This document shows, in pieces, positions 51,878 to 60,753 of a DNA stretch of 64,000 bases. The translations under genes were made by a program, and so were the position numbers. Position 1 is the stretch's first letter. Every line of letters starts with the position of its first letter. This DNA comes from Segatella copri (lineage in GTDB: Bacteria; Bacteroidota; Bacteroidia; Bacteroidales; Bacteroidaceae), in contig NZ_VZCB01000045.1 of NCBI RefSeq assembly GCF_009494395.1, positions 39,206-103,205 of the forward strand. Reading direction: 5' to 3'. The notes beneath the pieces were generated by a model, which saw only the letters and a program-made list of their open reading frames with translations, was not told where the DNA came from and ran no database searches.

Positions 51878-51962
51878 CGGAGAGAGAGGGATTCGAACCC
51901 CCGGTACCTCTCGGTACGACGGTTTTCAAGACCGTTGTAATCGACCACTCTACCATCTCTCC
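51878..51962 (-). tRNA. tRNA-Ser (anticodon TGA), copy 2
   Basis: 85 nt, same sequence as copy 1 at a distance of 272 bp, with a duplicated promoter and terminator, so each copy is an independent unit. Confidence 0.95.
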
Positions 51963-52005
51963 AAATTCGGTCGGATGACTATAGCTTGGTTTTCTTAAGC
52001 GGGTG

Positions 52006-52036
52006 CAAAGGTACAATGTTTTTTTGATTCCACCAA
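52006..52036 (-). promoter_or_regulatory. Promoter of tRNA-Ser copy 2
   Basis: Minus strand: TTG 52036-52034, 20-nt spacer, TACCTTTG 52013-52006. Confidence 0.65.
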
Positions 52037-52121
52037 ATTTTTTGGAAACTTTTTGAGAAAAAACATCAAAAAACTTAAAATGATACCTCTAAACCTATAC
52101 TGTATCTACCTTTCAGATACG

Positions 52122-52195
52122 AAAAAGGGCTACCGCTGTAGCCCCAACCTTGATAACCTTAAATCTAATACTATGAAAAACACGTTGCAAATATA
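52122..52195 (-). ncRNA. Candidate small RNA or leader with own promoter and terminator
   Basis: On the minus strand a -7 box TATATTTG (52195-52188) is followed after 7 nt by GTGTTTTTCATAGTATTAG, then GGTTATCAAGGTTG, and a terminator hairpin GGGCTAC / GTAGCCC (52144-52138 and 52133-52127) with T5. The transcript would be about 60 nt. A GTG-initiated 17-codon frame (VFFIVLDLRLSRLG...) fits inside, so it might be a leader peptide. I believe similar blocks occur elsewhere in Bacteroidales, from memory only. The rest of 51963-52295 holds a tRNA promoter and nothing else recognisable. Confidence 0.45.
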
Positions 52196-52295
52196 GTAAA
52201 TTATTCTATTCGTTATGTACGAAAAATAGAAAATCTACTTCTTTGCCGTGCTTTTTTGTGTTTTTTAACCAAACTTTCGTATAAGGGGAAGTTCT

Positions 52296-53174
52296 TTATT
52301 TCAGATATCCCTTCTTCTTGAATTCCTCCATCAGTGGCAAGGCGAGAACCTTGGCATCTGGGTGAGGAGCACCTGTTGTGCCTAGGGCACGAAGGTCGAA
52401 GAAATGCTTCCAGTCGCTGATGAAAGCGGTGTGAACCAACTCGGTGTTGCAATCCAATGGTAAGATGGCACGTGCCTCTTGTGGCTTGCAACCGGCCTTT
52501 ATCAGTTGCATGTAGGCAAACTCGGCTGCTTCATTGGCAAAAATCCATGTGGTCAGCTTGTTCCATTCTGCTGAACGGTTTTCTGCAATGTCCAGACAGA
52601 GGTCGGACAACTGGTAGTCACTGGGATCTTCTGAGCCGTCGAAACCTTCTGCCGCTACCCATGTAGGGAGGTTGATGGTTATTTCGTTGTCGAATTTGTT
52701 CTTCGAATAGTTGCAGTATCTCGTGCTCTGCTCTGCCATGGAGTTGGCACGGTGACGGTTGTATTCACGGGTAATACTGATCTGGGTAGTGAAATGAACC
52801 GTGATGCGCAACTCGTGTTTGCCTTCCTCATAGTCGGTGAGGTATTTCAAGTCGTCCATCGCCTTGTTTTCTGCCAACACTCTCAGGTTGGTGGTGATGT
52901 AGTCCTTGCCATCGATGGTGTTGCAGCGGGAGAACTTGTTGTTGAGATAAAGTGGAAGCTCCCCGTGGTTGCACACAAGATAGATGGTGCCATGTTCCAG
53001 CATGGCATAATGTTCACTCTCTATCATGCGACCGACAAAAGGCTTTGCCGAATCATCGGTTGTGTTGTTCTCACTTTTGTAGCAAACTCTTCCTGCGCGT
53101 TCTATCTGTTGATAGACGCCGAGCTCTCCTGGTTTCTGCAACCAGATTTCATACGATGGTCTTTGTATTTTCAT
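52296..53174 (-). CDS. thyX: FAD-dependent thymidylate synthase
   Basis: 292 residues from ATG 53174 (MKIQRPSYEIW). An ATG nine codons upstream lies inside the -7 box (53206-53199) and cannot be transcribed from it. ThyX makes dTMP from dUMP using methylene-THF and FADH2. The signature RHRxxSxNxxSxR region appears as NRHRANSMAEQSTRYCNY, with AEFAYMQLIKAGCKPQEARAIL and a C-terminal WKHFFDLRAL. It is longer than minimal ThyX (about 220-250), with N- and C-terminal extensions typical of Bacteroidetes. It is monocistronic. Confidence 0.95.
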   Translation of the reverse strand: MKIQRPSYEIWLQKPGELGVYQQIERAGRVCYKSENNTTDDSAKPFVGRMIESEHYAMLEHGTIYLVCNHGELPLYLNNKFSRCNTIDGKDYITTNLRVLAENKAMDDLKYLTDYEEGKHELRITVHFTTQISITREYNRHRANSMAEQSTRYCNYSKNKFDNEITINLPTWVAAEGFDGSEDPSDYQLSDLCLDIAENRSAEWNKLTTWIFANEAAEFAYMQLIKAGCKPQEARAILPLDCNTELVHTAFISDWKHFFDLRALGTTGAPHPDAKVLALPLMEEFKKKGYLK

Positions 53175-53198
53175 TGTTTCTGTTATTTGTTCTGATTG

Positions 53199-53228
53199 CA
53201 AAGGTACATTTTTTTATGCATACTGCAA
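53199..53228 (-). promoter_or_regulatory. thyX promoter
   Basis: Minus strand: TTG 53228-53226, 19-nt spacer, TACCTTTG 53206-53199. It fixes the thyX start at 53174. Confidence 0.65.
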
Positions 53229-53283
53229 AATAAATATCTCCTTTTTTCGTACTTAATATTATAATGTATAATAATGAGAAGAT

Positions 53284-53964
53284 ATGGAGATAAAACCGAT
53301 AGCACATTTTCGCTCACCGTTCAGCAGTAAGTTTGGTATTCCTAAGCAGGCTGGACTGGTGGCTGAACTCGAAGGTCAGATAGTTTTTGAACCGGAGTAT
53401 CGCAATCCTGATGCCCTTCGTGGCATGGAGGGTTTCGACTACCTTTGGCTGATTTGGGAATTTTCTGCCAATAAGCACAAAGCCAATAGTCCGGTGGTTC
53501 GTCCTCCGGTATTGGGGGGCAATGAGAAGGTGGGAGTCTTTGCTACCCGCAGTCCCTTTCGTCCCAATAATATAGGATTGTCGTCTGTCAGAATTTCGGG
53601 AATTGAGTGGGAGACCAGTAAAGGACCTGTTATTCATGTAAAAGGGGCCGACCTCATGGACATGACTCCGATATATGATATCAAGCCTTATGTGGTATAT
53701 GCCGATTGTCATCCGGATGCCCGAAGCGGGTTTGTTGATGAACGCAGGTGGGATAAGTTGCAGGTAGAAATATCTGATACGGTAAAAAACTTTCTGCTGT
53801 CTCAGGGCATGACGGAAGAAAAGATCGGGATTCTGAAAGAGGTACTGGCGCAAGATCCTCGTCCGCATTATCAAAAAGACCCTCATAAGGTATATGGAAT
53901 GCCTTATGAGGGTATGGATATTCACTTCACGGTCTGCAATCAGATACTTACCGTAGTGAAGTAG
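53284..53964 (+). CDS. trmO: tRNA (N6-threonylcarbamoyladenosine(37)-N6)-methyltransferase TrmO
   Basis: 226 residues. TrmO methylates t6A37 of a threonine tRNA using SAM. The YaeB/TsaA fold is seen in PIAHFRSPFSSKFGIPKQAG, GFDYLWLIWEFSANK, GVFATRSPFRPNNIGLSSVR and MTPIYDIKPYVVYADC, with the C-terminal Bacteroidetes-type extension EVLAQDPRPHYQKDPHKVYG. It is convergent with the GH28 gene, whose stop lies 9 nt away. The small hairpin between them (53973-54000) is inside the GH28 3' end. Confidence 0.94.
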   Translation: MEIKPIAHFRSPFSSKFGIPKQAGLVAELEGQIVFEPEYRNPDALRGMEGFDYLWLIWEFSANKHKANSPVVRPPVLGGNEKVGVFATRSPFRPNNIGLSSVRISGIEWETSKGPVIHVKGADLMDMTPIYDIKPYVVYADCHPDARSGFVDERRWDKLQVEISDTVKNFLLSQGMTEEKIGILKEVLAQDPRPHYQKDPHKVYGMPYEGMDIHFTVCNQILTVVK

Positions 53965-53973
53965 TCGTTTGCT

Positions 53974-55389
53974 TTACTTTGCGAAAGTAGCAAAGTGTAC
54001 GTTGTCGAGCTTGATCTTGCAGGCATCGTCAATATCCTGTGCCTGGTTGTTGTAGAAGATGTATGCGTTCTTGACAGTGATGTCGTGAACCATACCTTCT
54101 GCTCCGTGGGCAACGATACCGTTCTTGCAGCCACGCACATAGATGTCGCTCATGTGGATGTCCTGGAAGTTTGGCAGGTACTCCTGTTTTACTGGGGCTG
54201 CCTGCTTCTTTGCTCCCACGTGGTTGTCCCAGTAGGTGGTCTCGAAGGTGATGGCATCTCCTGTAATATCGGTCATATAGATATGGTCGATGAAGATGTT
54301 CTCTGATGTACCGCCCCTCTTCACGGAACTCTTGAAACGCAGGCCGGCGTCGGTTCCCTGGAAGGTGTTGTTGCGTACTACGATGTTCTTCATGCCGCCA
54401 CTGAACTCACTGCCGATGACAAAACCGCCATGGGCATGATAAACGGTGTTGTCCTGGATGTTGATGTTTTCACAAGGACCGGCAGCAACACCGGCAGCAC
54501 CTGCGCCACCCTTCATGCAGATACCGTCATCACCTGCATCTACCATGTTGTTGACGATGAGTACGTCCTTGCAGCTTGAGATGTCGATGGCATCACCATT
54601 CTGTGCATTCCAAGGACATTTTACGGTAATACCGTCGATAATCACGTTCTTGCATCGGGTAGGGATGAGGTGGAAGCGGGGACTGTTCAGGAGCGTGACG
54701 CCCTGGACCAGCACGTTTTCGCAACTGGTGAATCGGATCATGTGGTTGCGTACCTTTTCCTGGTCATCAATGTTGTCAACAACATTTGGAGTATGTTTCA
54801 GATGGAGCGGATACCAGATGTCGCCTTTCTCGTTGAGGGTACCACCCATCTGCTTGAACTGGTTCCATTCCACATCGCTCACCTTGCTTCTCTTCACCGG
54901 TCTCCACCATTCACCGTTTCCGTCGATGGTTCCTTCACCGGTGATGGAAATGTTCTTGCGCTTGCTGGCATTGATGGCAGGTGTGGCGCGGTTCTCCTTC
55001 TTTCCGGTTTCTTCGTCTATCTTGATGAGGTCGTTCTTGTCTTCAGAGAATACGATGATGGCATTCTTCTCCAGATGCAGGTCGATGTTGTCTTTCAGAG
55101 AGATGAGTCCTGTGAGATAGATACCTGCAGGCACGTTCAGATGACCACCGCCCATTTTGCTCAGTTTGCTGATAGCCTTGGCAAAGGCTTGGGTGTTCAT
55201 CGCCTGTCCGTCTCCATTGCCGCCACATTCCAGAATACTTACGTGGTTGTCAGGAATAGAAGGAAGAGTAGGCTGTTGCATTTGTACTGGCAAGTTTTGA
55301 TAATACTTGCTGTAGTCTTTGGCTTCGATGGCAGATACCGTAGTTGCCATTCCGAAGATTGCCAATAAAGAAATCAAAATCTTCTTCAT
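53974..55389 (-). CDS. Secreted glycoside hydrolase family 28 (polygalacturonase-type)
   Basis: 471 residues: signal peptide (about 1-20), then a right-handed beta-helix. GH28 active-site motifs are NGDAIDISSCKD, DAGDDGICMKGG (catalytic Asp residues), AHGGFVIGSEFSGG and RFKSSVKRGG, matching NTD, DD, G/QHG and RIK in order. It would hydrolyse galacturonan or rhamnogalacturonan in the periplasm or at the surface. It is monocistronic without a SusCD pair. Together with GH5 and the esterase at 60754 it suggests plant cell-wall use. Confidence 0.92.
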   Translation of the reverse strand: MKKILISLLAIFGMATTVSAIEAKDYSKYYQNLPVQMQQPTLPSIPDNHVSILECGGNGDGQAMNTQAFAKAISKLSKMGGGHLNVPAGIYLTGLISLKDNIDLHLEKNAIIVFSEDKNDLIKIDEETGKKENRATPAINASKRKNISITGEGTIDGNGEWWRPVKRSKVSDVEWNQFKQMGGTLNEKGDIWYPLHLKHTPNVVDNIDDQEKVRNHMIRFTSCENVLVQGVTLLNSPRFHLIPTRCKNVIIDGITVKCPWNAQNGDAIDISSCKDVLIVNNMVDAGDDGICMKGGAGAAGVAAGPCENINIQDNTVYHAHGGFVIGSEFSGGMKNIVVRNNTFQGTDAGLRFKSSVKRGGTSENIFIDHIYMTDITGDAITFETTYWDNHVGAKKQAAPVKQEYLPNFQDIHMSDIYVRGCKNGIVAHGAEGMVHDITVKNAYIFYNNQAQDIDDACKIKLDNVHFATFAK

Positions 55390-55448
55390 AAGTCTTTAAG
55401 TATTGCTTATATTGTTTGTAATATCTGTTTCGTTAGTTCCTTTATGCG

Positions 55449-55482
55449 AAAAAGGCGGCTCTAACCGAAGTTAGAAACCGCC
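55449..55482 (-). terminator. Terminator of tRNA-Phe
   Basis: GGCGGCTCTAAC / GTTAGAAACCGCC stem with one bulge and a CGAA (TTCG on the other strand) tetraloop, followed by T5 on the minus strand. Confidence 0.85.
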
Positions 55483-55498
55483 TAAATGAAAGGAGGAG

Positions 55499-55571
55499 TG
55501 GTACCACCAGGAATCGAACCGGGGACACAAGGATTTTCAGTCCTTTGCTCTACCAACTGAGCTATGGCACC
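55499..55571 (-). tRNA. tRNA-Phe (anticodon GAA)
   Basis: 73 nt. Acceptor GGTGCCA / TGGTACC (one G-T), D-arm GCTC..GAGC, anticodon arm AAGGA-CTGAAAA-TCCTT (GAA), T-arm CCCGG-TTCGATT-CCTGG with one C-T mismatch, discriminator A. CCA not encoded. Confidence 0.95.
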
Positions 55572-55587
55572 ATTTCTTTTGCGGTTG

Positions 55588-55618
55588 CAAAGGTACAATA
55601 AAAATTTAAATTGAGCAA
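55588..55618 (-). promoter_or_regulatory. tRNA-Phe promoter
   Basis: Minus strand: TTG 55618-55616, 20-nt spacer, TACCTTTG 55595-55588. Confidence 0.65.
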
Positions 55619-55663
55619 GAGAAAACGAAATATTTTCTCTTGCTTAATGTTTATTAACTAAAT

Positions 55664-56773
55664 CTAGTCTTTCAAAGGATTCCAACCCTGAGCTTTGAGC
55701 TCGAATTCCTGACCATCTCGTGTGATGAGGAATTTGCCCAGGCTCTCCTTGGTGATGTAGCCTATCTGCTTCACGCCTTCCATCTCCTCGATTTTGGCAT
55801 GGTCACCAATAGGTACTGTGAAGAGAAGTTCATAGTCTTCGCCACCGTTCATGGCACAGGTGGTGAGGTTCATGTTGAATTCCTCTGCCTGTACGGCTGT
55901 CTGGTAGTCGATAGGGATGTTCTTCTCGTACACTCTGCATCCGCAATGACTCTGTTCGCAGATATGCATCAGTTCACTGCTCAGTCCGTCGCTGATGTCC
56001 ATCATGGCTGTAGGACGGATTCCTGCTTCTCTCAGTTGGGCAATGATGTCGCCACGTCCTTCCGGTTGAAGCTGTCTTTGCAGTAAGTATTCCTTGCCGG
56101 CAAAGTCGGGCTGGAAGTTGCGCATCTCTGCCAGGTCTCGGTTGAGGGCAGCCAGCTTTTGGTCGTCTCCCTTTGCCTTGGCTTCTGCCATCTTCTTGCG
56201 GATGTCTTCCACCTGTCCGTAGTATACTGCTTTTTCCCGCTCCAGCAACTGAAGTCCCATATAGGCTGCACCTAAGTCGCCCGAAACGCAGATGAGGTCG
56301 GTCTCCTTCGCACCACTGCGGTAAACGATGTCTTCTTTGTTGGCCTCACCGATGCAGGTAATGCTGATGGCAAGACCTGTAAGCGAAGAGGTGGTATCTC
56401 CACCCACGATGTCAATGCCCCATTTGTCGCAAGCCATGCGCAGACCTTTGTAGAAATCATCCAGGTCTTCAACTTTGAAGCGCTTGCTCAATGCGATGCT
56501 TACTACCATCTGTCTGGGGGTTCCGTTCATGGCGAAGATGTCACTGATGTTCACCATCGCACTCTTGTAACCCAGGTGCTGCATGTCGATATAGGTGAGG
56601 TCGAAATGTACTCCCTCCATCAGCATGTCTGTAGTAATGAGCACTTCCTTGTCCGGATAGTGCATCACGGCACAGTCATCGCCTACACCGTAGACGGTAG
56701 AAGCGTTTTTGTTTTCATATCCTTTGGTGAGATGGTCGATGAGACCAAATTCACCCAACTTTGCTATATCCAA
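55664..56773 (-). CDS. thiL: Thiamine-phosphate kinase
   Basis: 369 residues. ThiL phosphorylates thiamine monophosphate to thiamine diphosphate. Motifs: EFGLIDHLT, GVGDDCAVMHY, TTDMLMEGVHFDL, DIVGGDTTSSLTGLAI and MDISDGLSSELMHICEQS. Bacteroidetes ThiL carries a charged helical insertion, here about residues 190-235 (VEDIRKKMAEAKAKGDDQKL). Spaced from punA by 80 nt of CTTTGAACTTTGAA repeats. It is not linked to thiD/thiE, which are 6 kb away on the same strand. Confidence 0.95.
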   Translation of the reverse strand: MDIAKLGEFGLIDHLTKGYENKNASTVYGVGDDCAVMHYPDKEVLITTDMLMEGVHFDLTYIDMQHLGYKSAMVNISDIFAMNGTPRQMVVSIALSKRFKVEDLDDFYKGLRMACDKWGIDIVGGDTTSSLTGLAISITCIGEANKEDIVYRSGAKETDLICVSGDLGAAYMGLQLLEREKAVYYGQVEDIRKKMAEAKAKGDDQKLAALNRDLAEMRNFQPDFAGKEYLLQRQLQPEGRGDIIAQLREAGIRPTAMMDISDGLSSELMHICEQSHCGCRVYEKNIPIDYQTAVQAEEFNMNLTTCAMNGGEDYELLFTVPIGDHAKIEEMEGVKQIGYITKESLGKFLITRDGQEFELKAQGWNPLKD

Positions 56774-56853
56774 TTTTTTACTTTGAACTTTGAATGTTTA
56801 ACTTTGAACTTTATGATTAGCATCGGAAGCAGGAAAAAGCTGGAGTCCAGCTT

Positions 56854-57663
56854 TTAGCTTCTGCGAATCATTTCTCGCATAATCTCAGTCATCTTTGGCT
56901 GGGCGGCATTGGCTGCAATCTGTACCTCCTCATGGCTCACCTCTACAGGAACGTCGAAGCCACCGAGGTCGGTGATGATACTGATGCCGAACACCTTAAT
57001 GCCGCTATGGCGAGCCACGATAACCTCTGGTACGGTACTCATACCTACTGCGTCACCGCCTAAGATGCGATACATGCGATACTCTGCAGGAGTCTCAAAG
57101 GTAGGACCCTGAACACCTACATATACACCATGCTTGATGTGGATGTCTTTCTCCTTGGCAATCTCGTCAGCCAAATCACGCAACTGCTTGTCGTAAGCCT
57201 CGTGCATGTCAGGGAATCGGGGACCGGTAGGGAAGTTCTTGCCCCGCAGCGGATGCTCTGGGAAGAAGTTGATATGGTCGTCGATAATCATCAGGTCACC
57301 GATTTCGAAGTCAGGATTCATACCTCCAGACGCATTGCTTACGAAGAGGGTCTCGATGCCCAGTTCATGCATCACGCGCTCAGGGAAGGTAACCTCCTTC
57401 ATGTTATATCCTTCATAGTAATGGAATCTGCCTTCCATTGCCATGATGTCCTTGCCGCCCAGCTTACCGAAGATGAGCTTGCCGGCATGGCCTTCTACGG
57501 TAGAAACCGGGAAGTTGGGTATCTCGCTGTATGGAAATTCATAACTATCAGTTATTTCTGAAGCTAATTGTCCTAGACCGGTTCCCAGAATGATTGCCGT
57601 TTTCGGACTTGTTGTCATCCTTTCTTTTAGCCAGGATGCTGTTTCTTGAATTTTTTCGTACAT
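56854..57663 (-). CDS. Purine-nucleoside phosphorylase
   Basis: 269 residues, trimeric PNP family I (PunA/XapA type). It splits inosine and guanosine to base plus ribose-1-phosphate. Motifs: AIILGTGLGQLASEI, VEGHAGKLIFG, MEGRFHYYEGYNM, FVSNASGGMNPDFEIGDL, VYVGVQGPTFETPAEYRM and VGMSTVPEVIVARHSGI. The start (MYEKIQETASWL) is canonical although it lies 116 nt inside the 3' end of lpxK. A short dyad (AAAGCTGG / CCAGCTTT) lies at its stop codon. Confidence 0.95.
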   Translation of the reverse strand: MYEKIQETASWLKERMTTSPKTAIILGTGLGQLASEITDSYEFPYSEIPNFPVSTVEGHAGKLIFGKLGGKDIMAMEGRFHYYEGYNMKEVTFPERVMHELGIETLFVSNASGGMNPDFEIGDLMIIDDHINFFPEHPLRGKNFPTGPRFPDMHEAYDKQLRDLADEIAKEKDIHIKHGVYVGVQGPTFETPAEYRMYRILGGDAVGMSTVPEVIVARHSGIKVFGISIITDLGGFDVPVEVSHEEVQIAANAAQPKMTEIMREMIRRS

Positions 57664-58771
57664 AGCTAATGATTTTTTCGTTAAAATTATCTTGTTGCTC
57701 CAGCATGAAGCTTACCTTGATAGGCAGTTCATACATGCTTTCTTTTACAGTTTCGTAGAGTCCCTCTGTATCTCTCAGTCTCACGGCGTCTTTTTCTGTC
57801 GTAATGATGATACGAGGTTCCGGCATGGCTTCGAAGGTGCTGTTGATGCGGTCGATATCCTTGCGCTTAAACTGATGGTGGTCACCGAAGGAGAGGGTCT
57901 GTACTCCCTTTGCCATTGGCTTGATGTCGTGTTCCATCTGTTTGGGTGATGCAATACCCGTCAGGAGCAGCACATGATAGTCGGTCATTCCCGTCAGGGC
58001 AGGGTCTTTCACTTCTTCCTCTTCATCGCTCTTGATTTCCTTTGGCTTCAGTTCCTTGCTGTTGAATACGCCCTTTGGGGTATCATAGTCAATGCAGGTG
58101 AAGTAGAGCTTCTGGAAAGGGTAGAGGTTCATCGCCTTGGTCAGCACTCTGAACTCCATCGGTTTCAGGTCCTTCGGACATTTGGTGATGATCACGATGT
58201 CGGCACGGTTCTTTCCGCTCAGGGGTTCGCGGAGCCTTCCTGCCGGCATCATCTTGTCATAGATGATGAGACGGTGATAATCTACCAGCAGGATGTTGAT
58301 GCCTGGCTTGACATAGCGATGTTGGAAGGCATCGTCCAGCAATACCACATCCACGTTCTTGGTTTCCCCGTCGTTCTGCAGATGGTCAATACCTCTTACT
58401 CTTTTGGCATCTACTGCAACATAGATGTCCTTGAATTTCTGGTGCATCTGGAAGGGTTCATCGCCAATCTCTGTCATCTCGGTATTTTCATCGGCTAGCA
58501 CATAGCCGTGACTCTTTCGTTTGTAGCCACGAGATAGTACGGCAATTTTCACTTTGTCGTGAAGTAATCGGATAAGATATTCCACATGGGGAGTCTTTCC
58601 CGAACCACCCACGGTAATATTGCCCACAGAGATAACCGGTATCGAGAATGCTCTGCTCTTCTTCAGTCCGATGTCGAAGAGCCAGTTGCGGAATCTCACG
58701 ATGGAACCGTATATCCAACTCAGTGGTAATAACCAATCATTGACCTTGATAAGATCACCTTCTGTTCTCAT
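57548..58771 (-). CDS. lpxK: Tetraacyldisaccharide 4'-kinase
   Basis: 407 residues. LpxK adds the 4'-phosphate of lipid A at the inner membrane. The N-terminal membrane-associated segment (LPLSWIYGSIVRFRNWLF) precedes the P-loop SVGNITVGGSGKTPHVEYLI; VLLDDAFQHRYVKP, GRLREPLSG and TTEKDAVRL are typical. The last ~38 codons (KRKDDNKSENGNHSGNRSRT) overlap punA in another frame and look like unconstrained readthrough. It is in an operon sppA-lpxK-punA. Confidence 0.93.
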   Translation of the reverse strand: MRTEGDLIKVNDWLLPLSWIYGSIVRFRNWLFDIGLKKSRAFSIPVISVGNITVGGSGKTPHVEYLIRLLHDKVKIAVLSRGYKRKSHGYVLADENTEMTEIGDEPFQMHQKFKDIYVAVDAKRVRGIDHLQNDGETKNVDVVLLDDAFQHRYVKPGINILLVDYHRLIIYDKMMPAGRLREPLSGKNRADIVIITKCPKDLKPMEFRVLTKAMNLYPFQKLYFTCIDYDTPKGVFNSKELKPKEIKSDEEEEVKDPALTGMTDYHVLLLTGIASPKQMEHDIKPMAKGVQTLSFGDHHQFKRKDIDRINSTFEAMPEPRIIITTEKDAVRLRDTEGLYETVKESMYELPIKVSFMLEQQDNFNEKIISYVRKNSRNSILAKRKDDNKSENGNHSGNRSRTISFRNN

Positions 58772-58806
58772 GTCTCTCTCCTTTGTTTTTTACACCTTAT
58801 TATATA

Positions 58807-60591
58807 TTAATGTATATTGAGCACGAATGGCATGGCTGCCTGCACTGGCTCCTTCTCCTTGATGCTGCGAATCAGCATGAATGGTTTGTATAGGTCGCCT
58901 AATGTCAACTGCAGCTGTTCGTCGAGATAGCTGCCGCCATTGCCCGACAGTTCGCCCATCAGCTGGGTGAGCCAGTCGGCTGCCATAGGATACTCGGTAG
59001 TACCATAGTCTGAAATCTTTGCCAGTTGGGCTGCCTTGGCAACAGCATCGTCCAGACTGCCGAAACCGTCTATCAGCTTGATGTTCTTGGCGTCTGTTCC
59101 CAACCATACTCTTCCCTGTGCGATATTCTCTACCTGGTTCACGCTCATCTTTCTGCCGTCAGCTACACGCTTACGGAAGAGGGCATAACCGCGGTTCACG
59201 TATCCTTGCATGCAGGCAATCTCGTCGGCTGTCCATGGACGGCTGCTTCCTCCGGCTCCATAGCTGCTGTTCTTGTTGGTCTTCACCTCGTCATACTTGA
59301 ATCCCAACTTCTTGGTCATCAGCTCGCTGAAGTCTGGCAGGGCACCGAAGATGCCGATACTGCCGGTCAGGGTAGTAGGCTGTGCCATGACATATCTGGC
59401 TCCCATACTCATATAGTATGCACCTGATGCTGCCATTCCTCCCATGGAAACCACCACAGGCTTCTTCTTGTTCAACTCACTGACGGCACGCCAGATCTGC
59501 TCTGAAGCGTAGGCGTCGCCACCGCCCGAATTGATGCGGAGTACAACAGCCTTGATGCTCTCGTCATCACCCAGGGCCTGCAAGTCTTTGATGACCGTGG
59601 TGCTGACAATCTGCTCTTCATTCCCGTAGAGGCTAGGAGTAGCTGTGCTGACAATGCTTCCGGAACAGTAATATACGGCAATCTGGTCGGCAAGGATATT
59701 GCTGTCGTCAATAGCAGCATTCACGTCAGCCATTGATACTTGCTTGATCTTGTCGTCAGTATTCAGTCCGAGCTGCTTCTTGACCACGTCCCTGATTTCA
59801 TCGTAATAGCAGAATCCGTCTACCATCTTGCGGGACTTCAGGAGCTTGCTGTCTTCAAATACCATCAGACCGTCGGCATAATGGTTCAGCGAATCCTTGT
59901 TGATGCCGCGGCTCTTGCTGACGTCGGTAAGCACCTTCTGCCAGAGTCCGGTTACGTATCGGGTAACCTGCTCGCGGTTGGCATCGCTCATCTTGTCCTC
60001 GGTATACATTTCTGTGAAGCTCTTGTACTTGCCCACCTTTACGATATTGAAATGAACGCCAAACTTAGCTGCCACATCTTTTATATATTGTGTCTGCGAG
60101 GCAATACCATGCCAGTCTACCATACCTTCCGGGTTGATGTAGACCTTGTTGGCAACAGATGCCAGGTAATAGCCTCCTTGAGTATATTGGTCACCGTATG
60201 CGATGATCCACTTGCCGCTCTTCTTGAAGTCAGCCAGTGCATCACGAATTTCCTGAAGTGTCGCATAGTCAGAAGTCAGGACACCGGTTTCCAGATAGAT
60301 TCCCTTCACCTTGTCTTCATTCTTGGCCTTCTTGATGGCAGAGAGAATGTTGTTCATGCCAAGGTTGTTGAACTTGTCTCCTGTCAGTTCACCCAGCCAG
60401 TTGTCCTCAACTCTGTCGCTGATCTGCCCCTGCAACTTGAGCACCATCACCGAATTGTCTTTCAGTGAAGGTTTGCTGCTGCTTGCTGCTACCATACCAA
60501 TGAGGCAGATGAATCCGAGTATCGCCATGATGATACTGAATCCGAAGATACCAACGATGGTGGCTGCTACATTCTTGAAAAATTGTTTCAT
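58807..60591 (-). CDS. sppA: Signal peptide peptidase SppA, 67K type
   Basis: 594 residues from ATG 60591 (MKQFFKNVAATIVG); the longer frame to 60693 begins in low-quality upstream sequence. One N-terminal transmembrane helix (about 10-35) and two tandem S49 domains. The first half holds the general-base Lys region (FKKSGKWIIAYGDQYTQGGYYLASVA) and the second the nucleophile Ser in VVSMGGMAASGAYYMS. It degrades cleaved signal peptides in the inner membrane. The first gene of the sppA-lpxK-punA operon. Confidence 0.93.
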   Translation of the reverse strand: MKQFFKNVAATIVGIFGFSIIMAILGFICLIGMVAASSSKPSLKDNSVMVLKLQGQISDRVEDNWLGELTGDKFNNLGMNNILSAIKKAKNEDKVKGIYLETGVLTSDYATLQEIRDALADFKKSGKWIIAYGDQYTQGGYYLASVANKVYINPEGMVDWHGIASQTQYIKDVAAKFGVHFNIVKVGKYKSFTEMYTEDKMSDANREQVTRYVTGLWQKVLTDVSKSRGINKDSLNHYADGLMVFEDSKLLKSRKMVDGFCYYDEIRDVVKKQLGLNTDDKIKQVSMADVNAAIDDSNILADQIAVYYCSGSIVSTATPSLYGNEEQIVSTTVIKDLQALGDDESIKAVVLRINSGGGDAYASEQIWRAVSELNKKKPVVVSMGGMAASGAYYMSMGARYVMAQPTTLTGSIGIFGALPDFSELMTKKLGFKYDEVKTNKNSSYGAGGSSRPWTADEIACMQGYVNRGYALFRKRVADGRKMSVNQVENIAQGRVWLGTDAKNIKLIDGFGSLDDAVAKAAQLAKISDYGTTEYPMAADWLTQLMGELSGNGGSYLDEQLQLTLGDLYKPFMLIRSIKEKEPVQAAMPFVLNIH

Positions 60592-60713
60592 AATAATGCC
60601 AATATTTAAATTATAGCTGCAAATATAATAAAAAAGCGACAAACGACAAAGAGATTTGGACAAAATAACCGAAAATTGTTGAAAATATAACATAGTATTA
60701 ACAAAAAAATGCG

Positions 60714-60721
60714 TATCTTTG
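60714..60721 (+). promoter_or_regulatory. -7 box of the two-domain esterase gene
   Basis: TATCTTTG at 60714-60721, about 33 nt before the start codon; no TTG at the optimal distance. Confidence 0.5.
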
Positions 60722-60753
60722 CCGGAGATTTAAGAAACTAATAAGATAAGACA

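Noticed and set aside
51570..52036. tRNA-Ser repeats as an integration (att) site duplication
   Set aside because: The duplicated block includes promoter and terminator and nothing mobile lies between the copies; tandem duplication is simpler.
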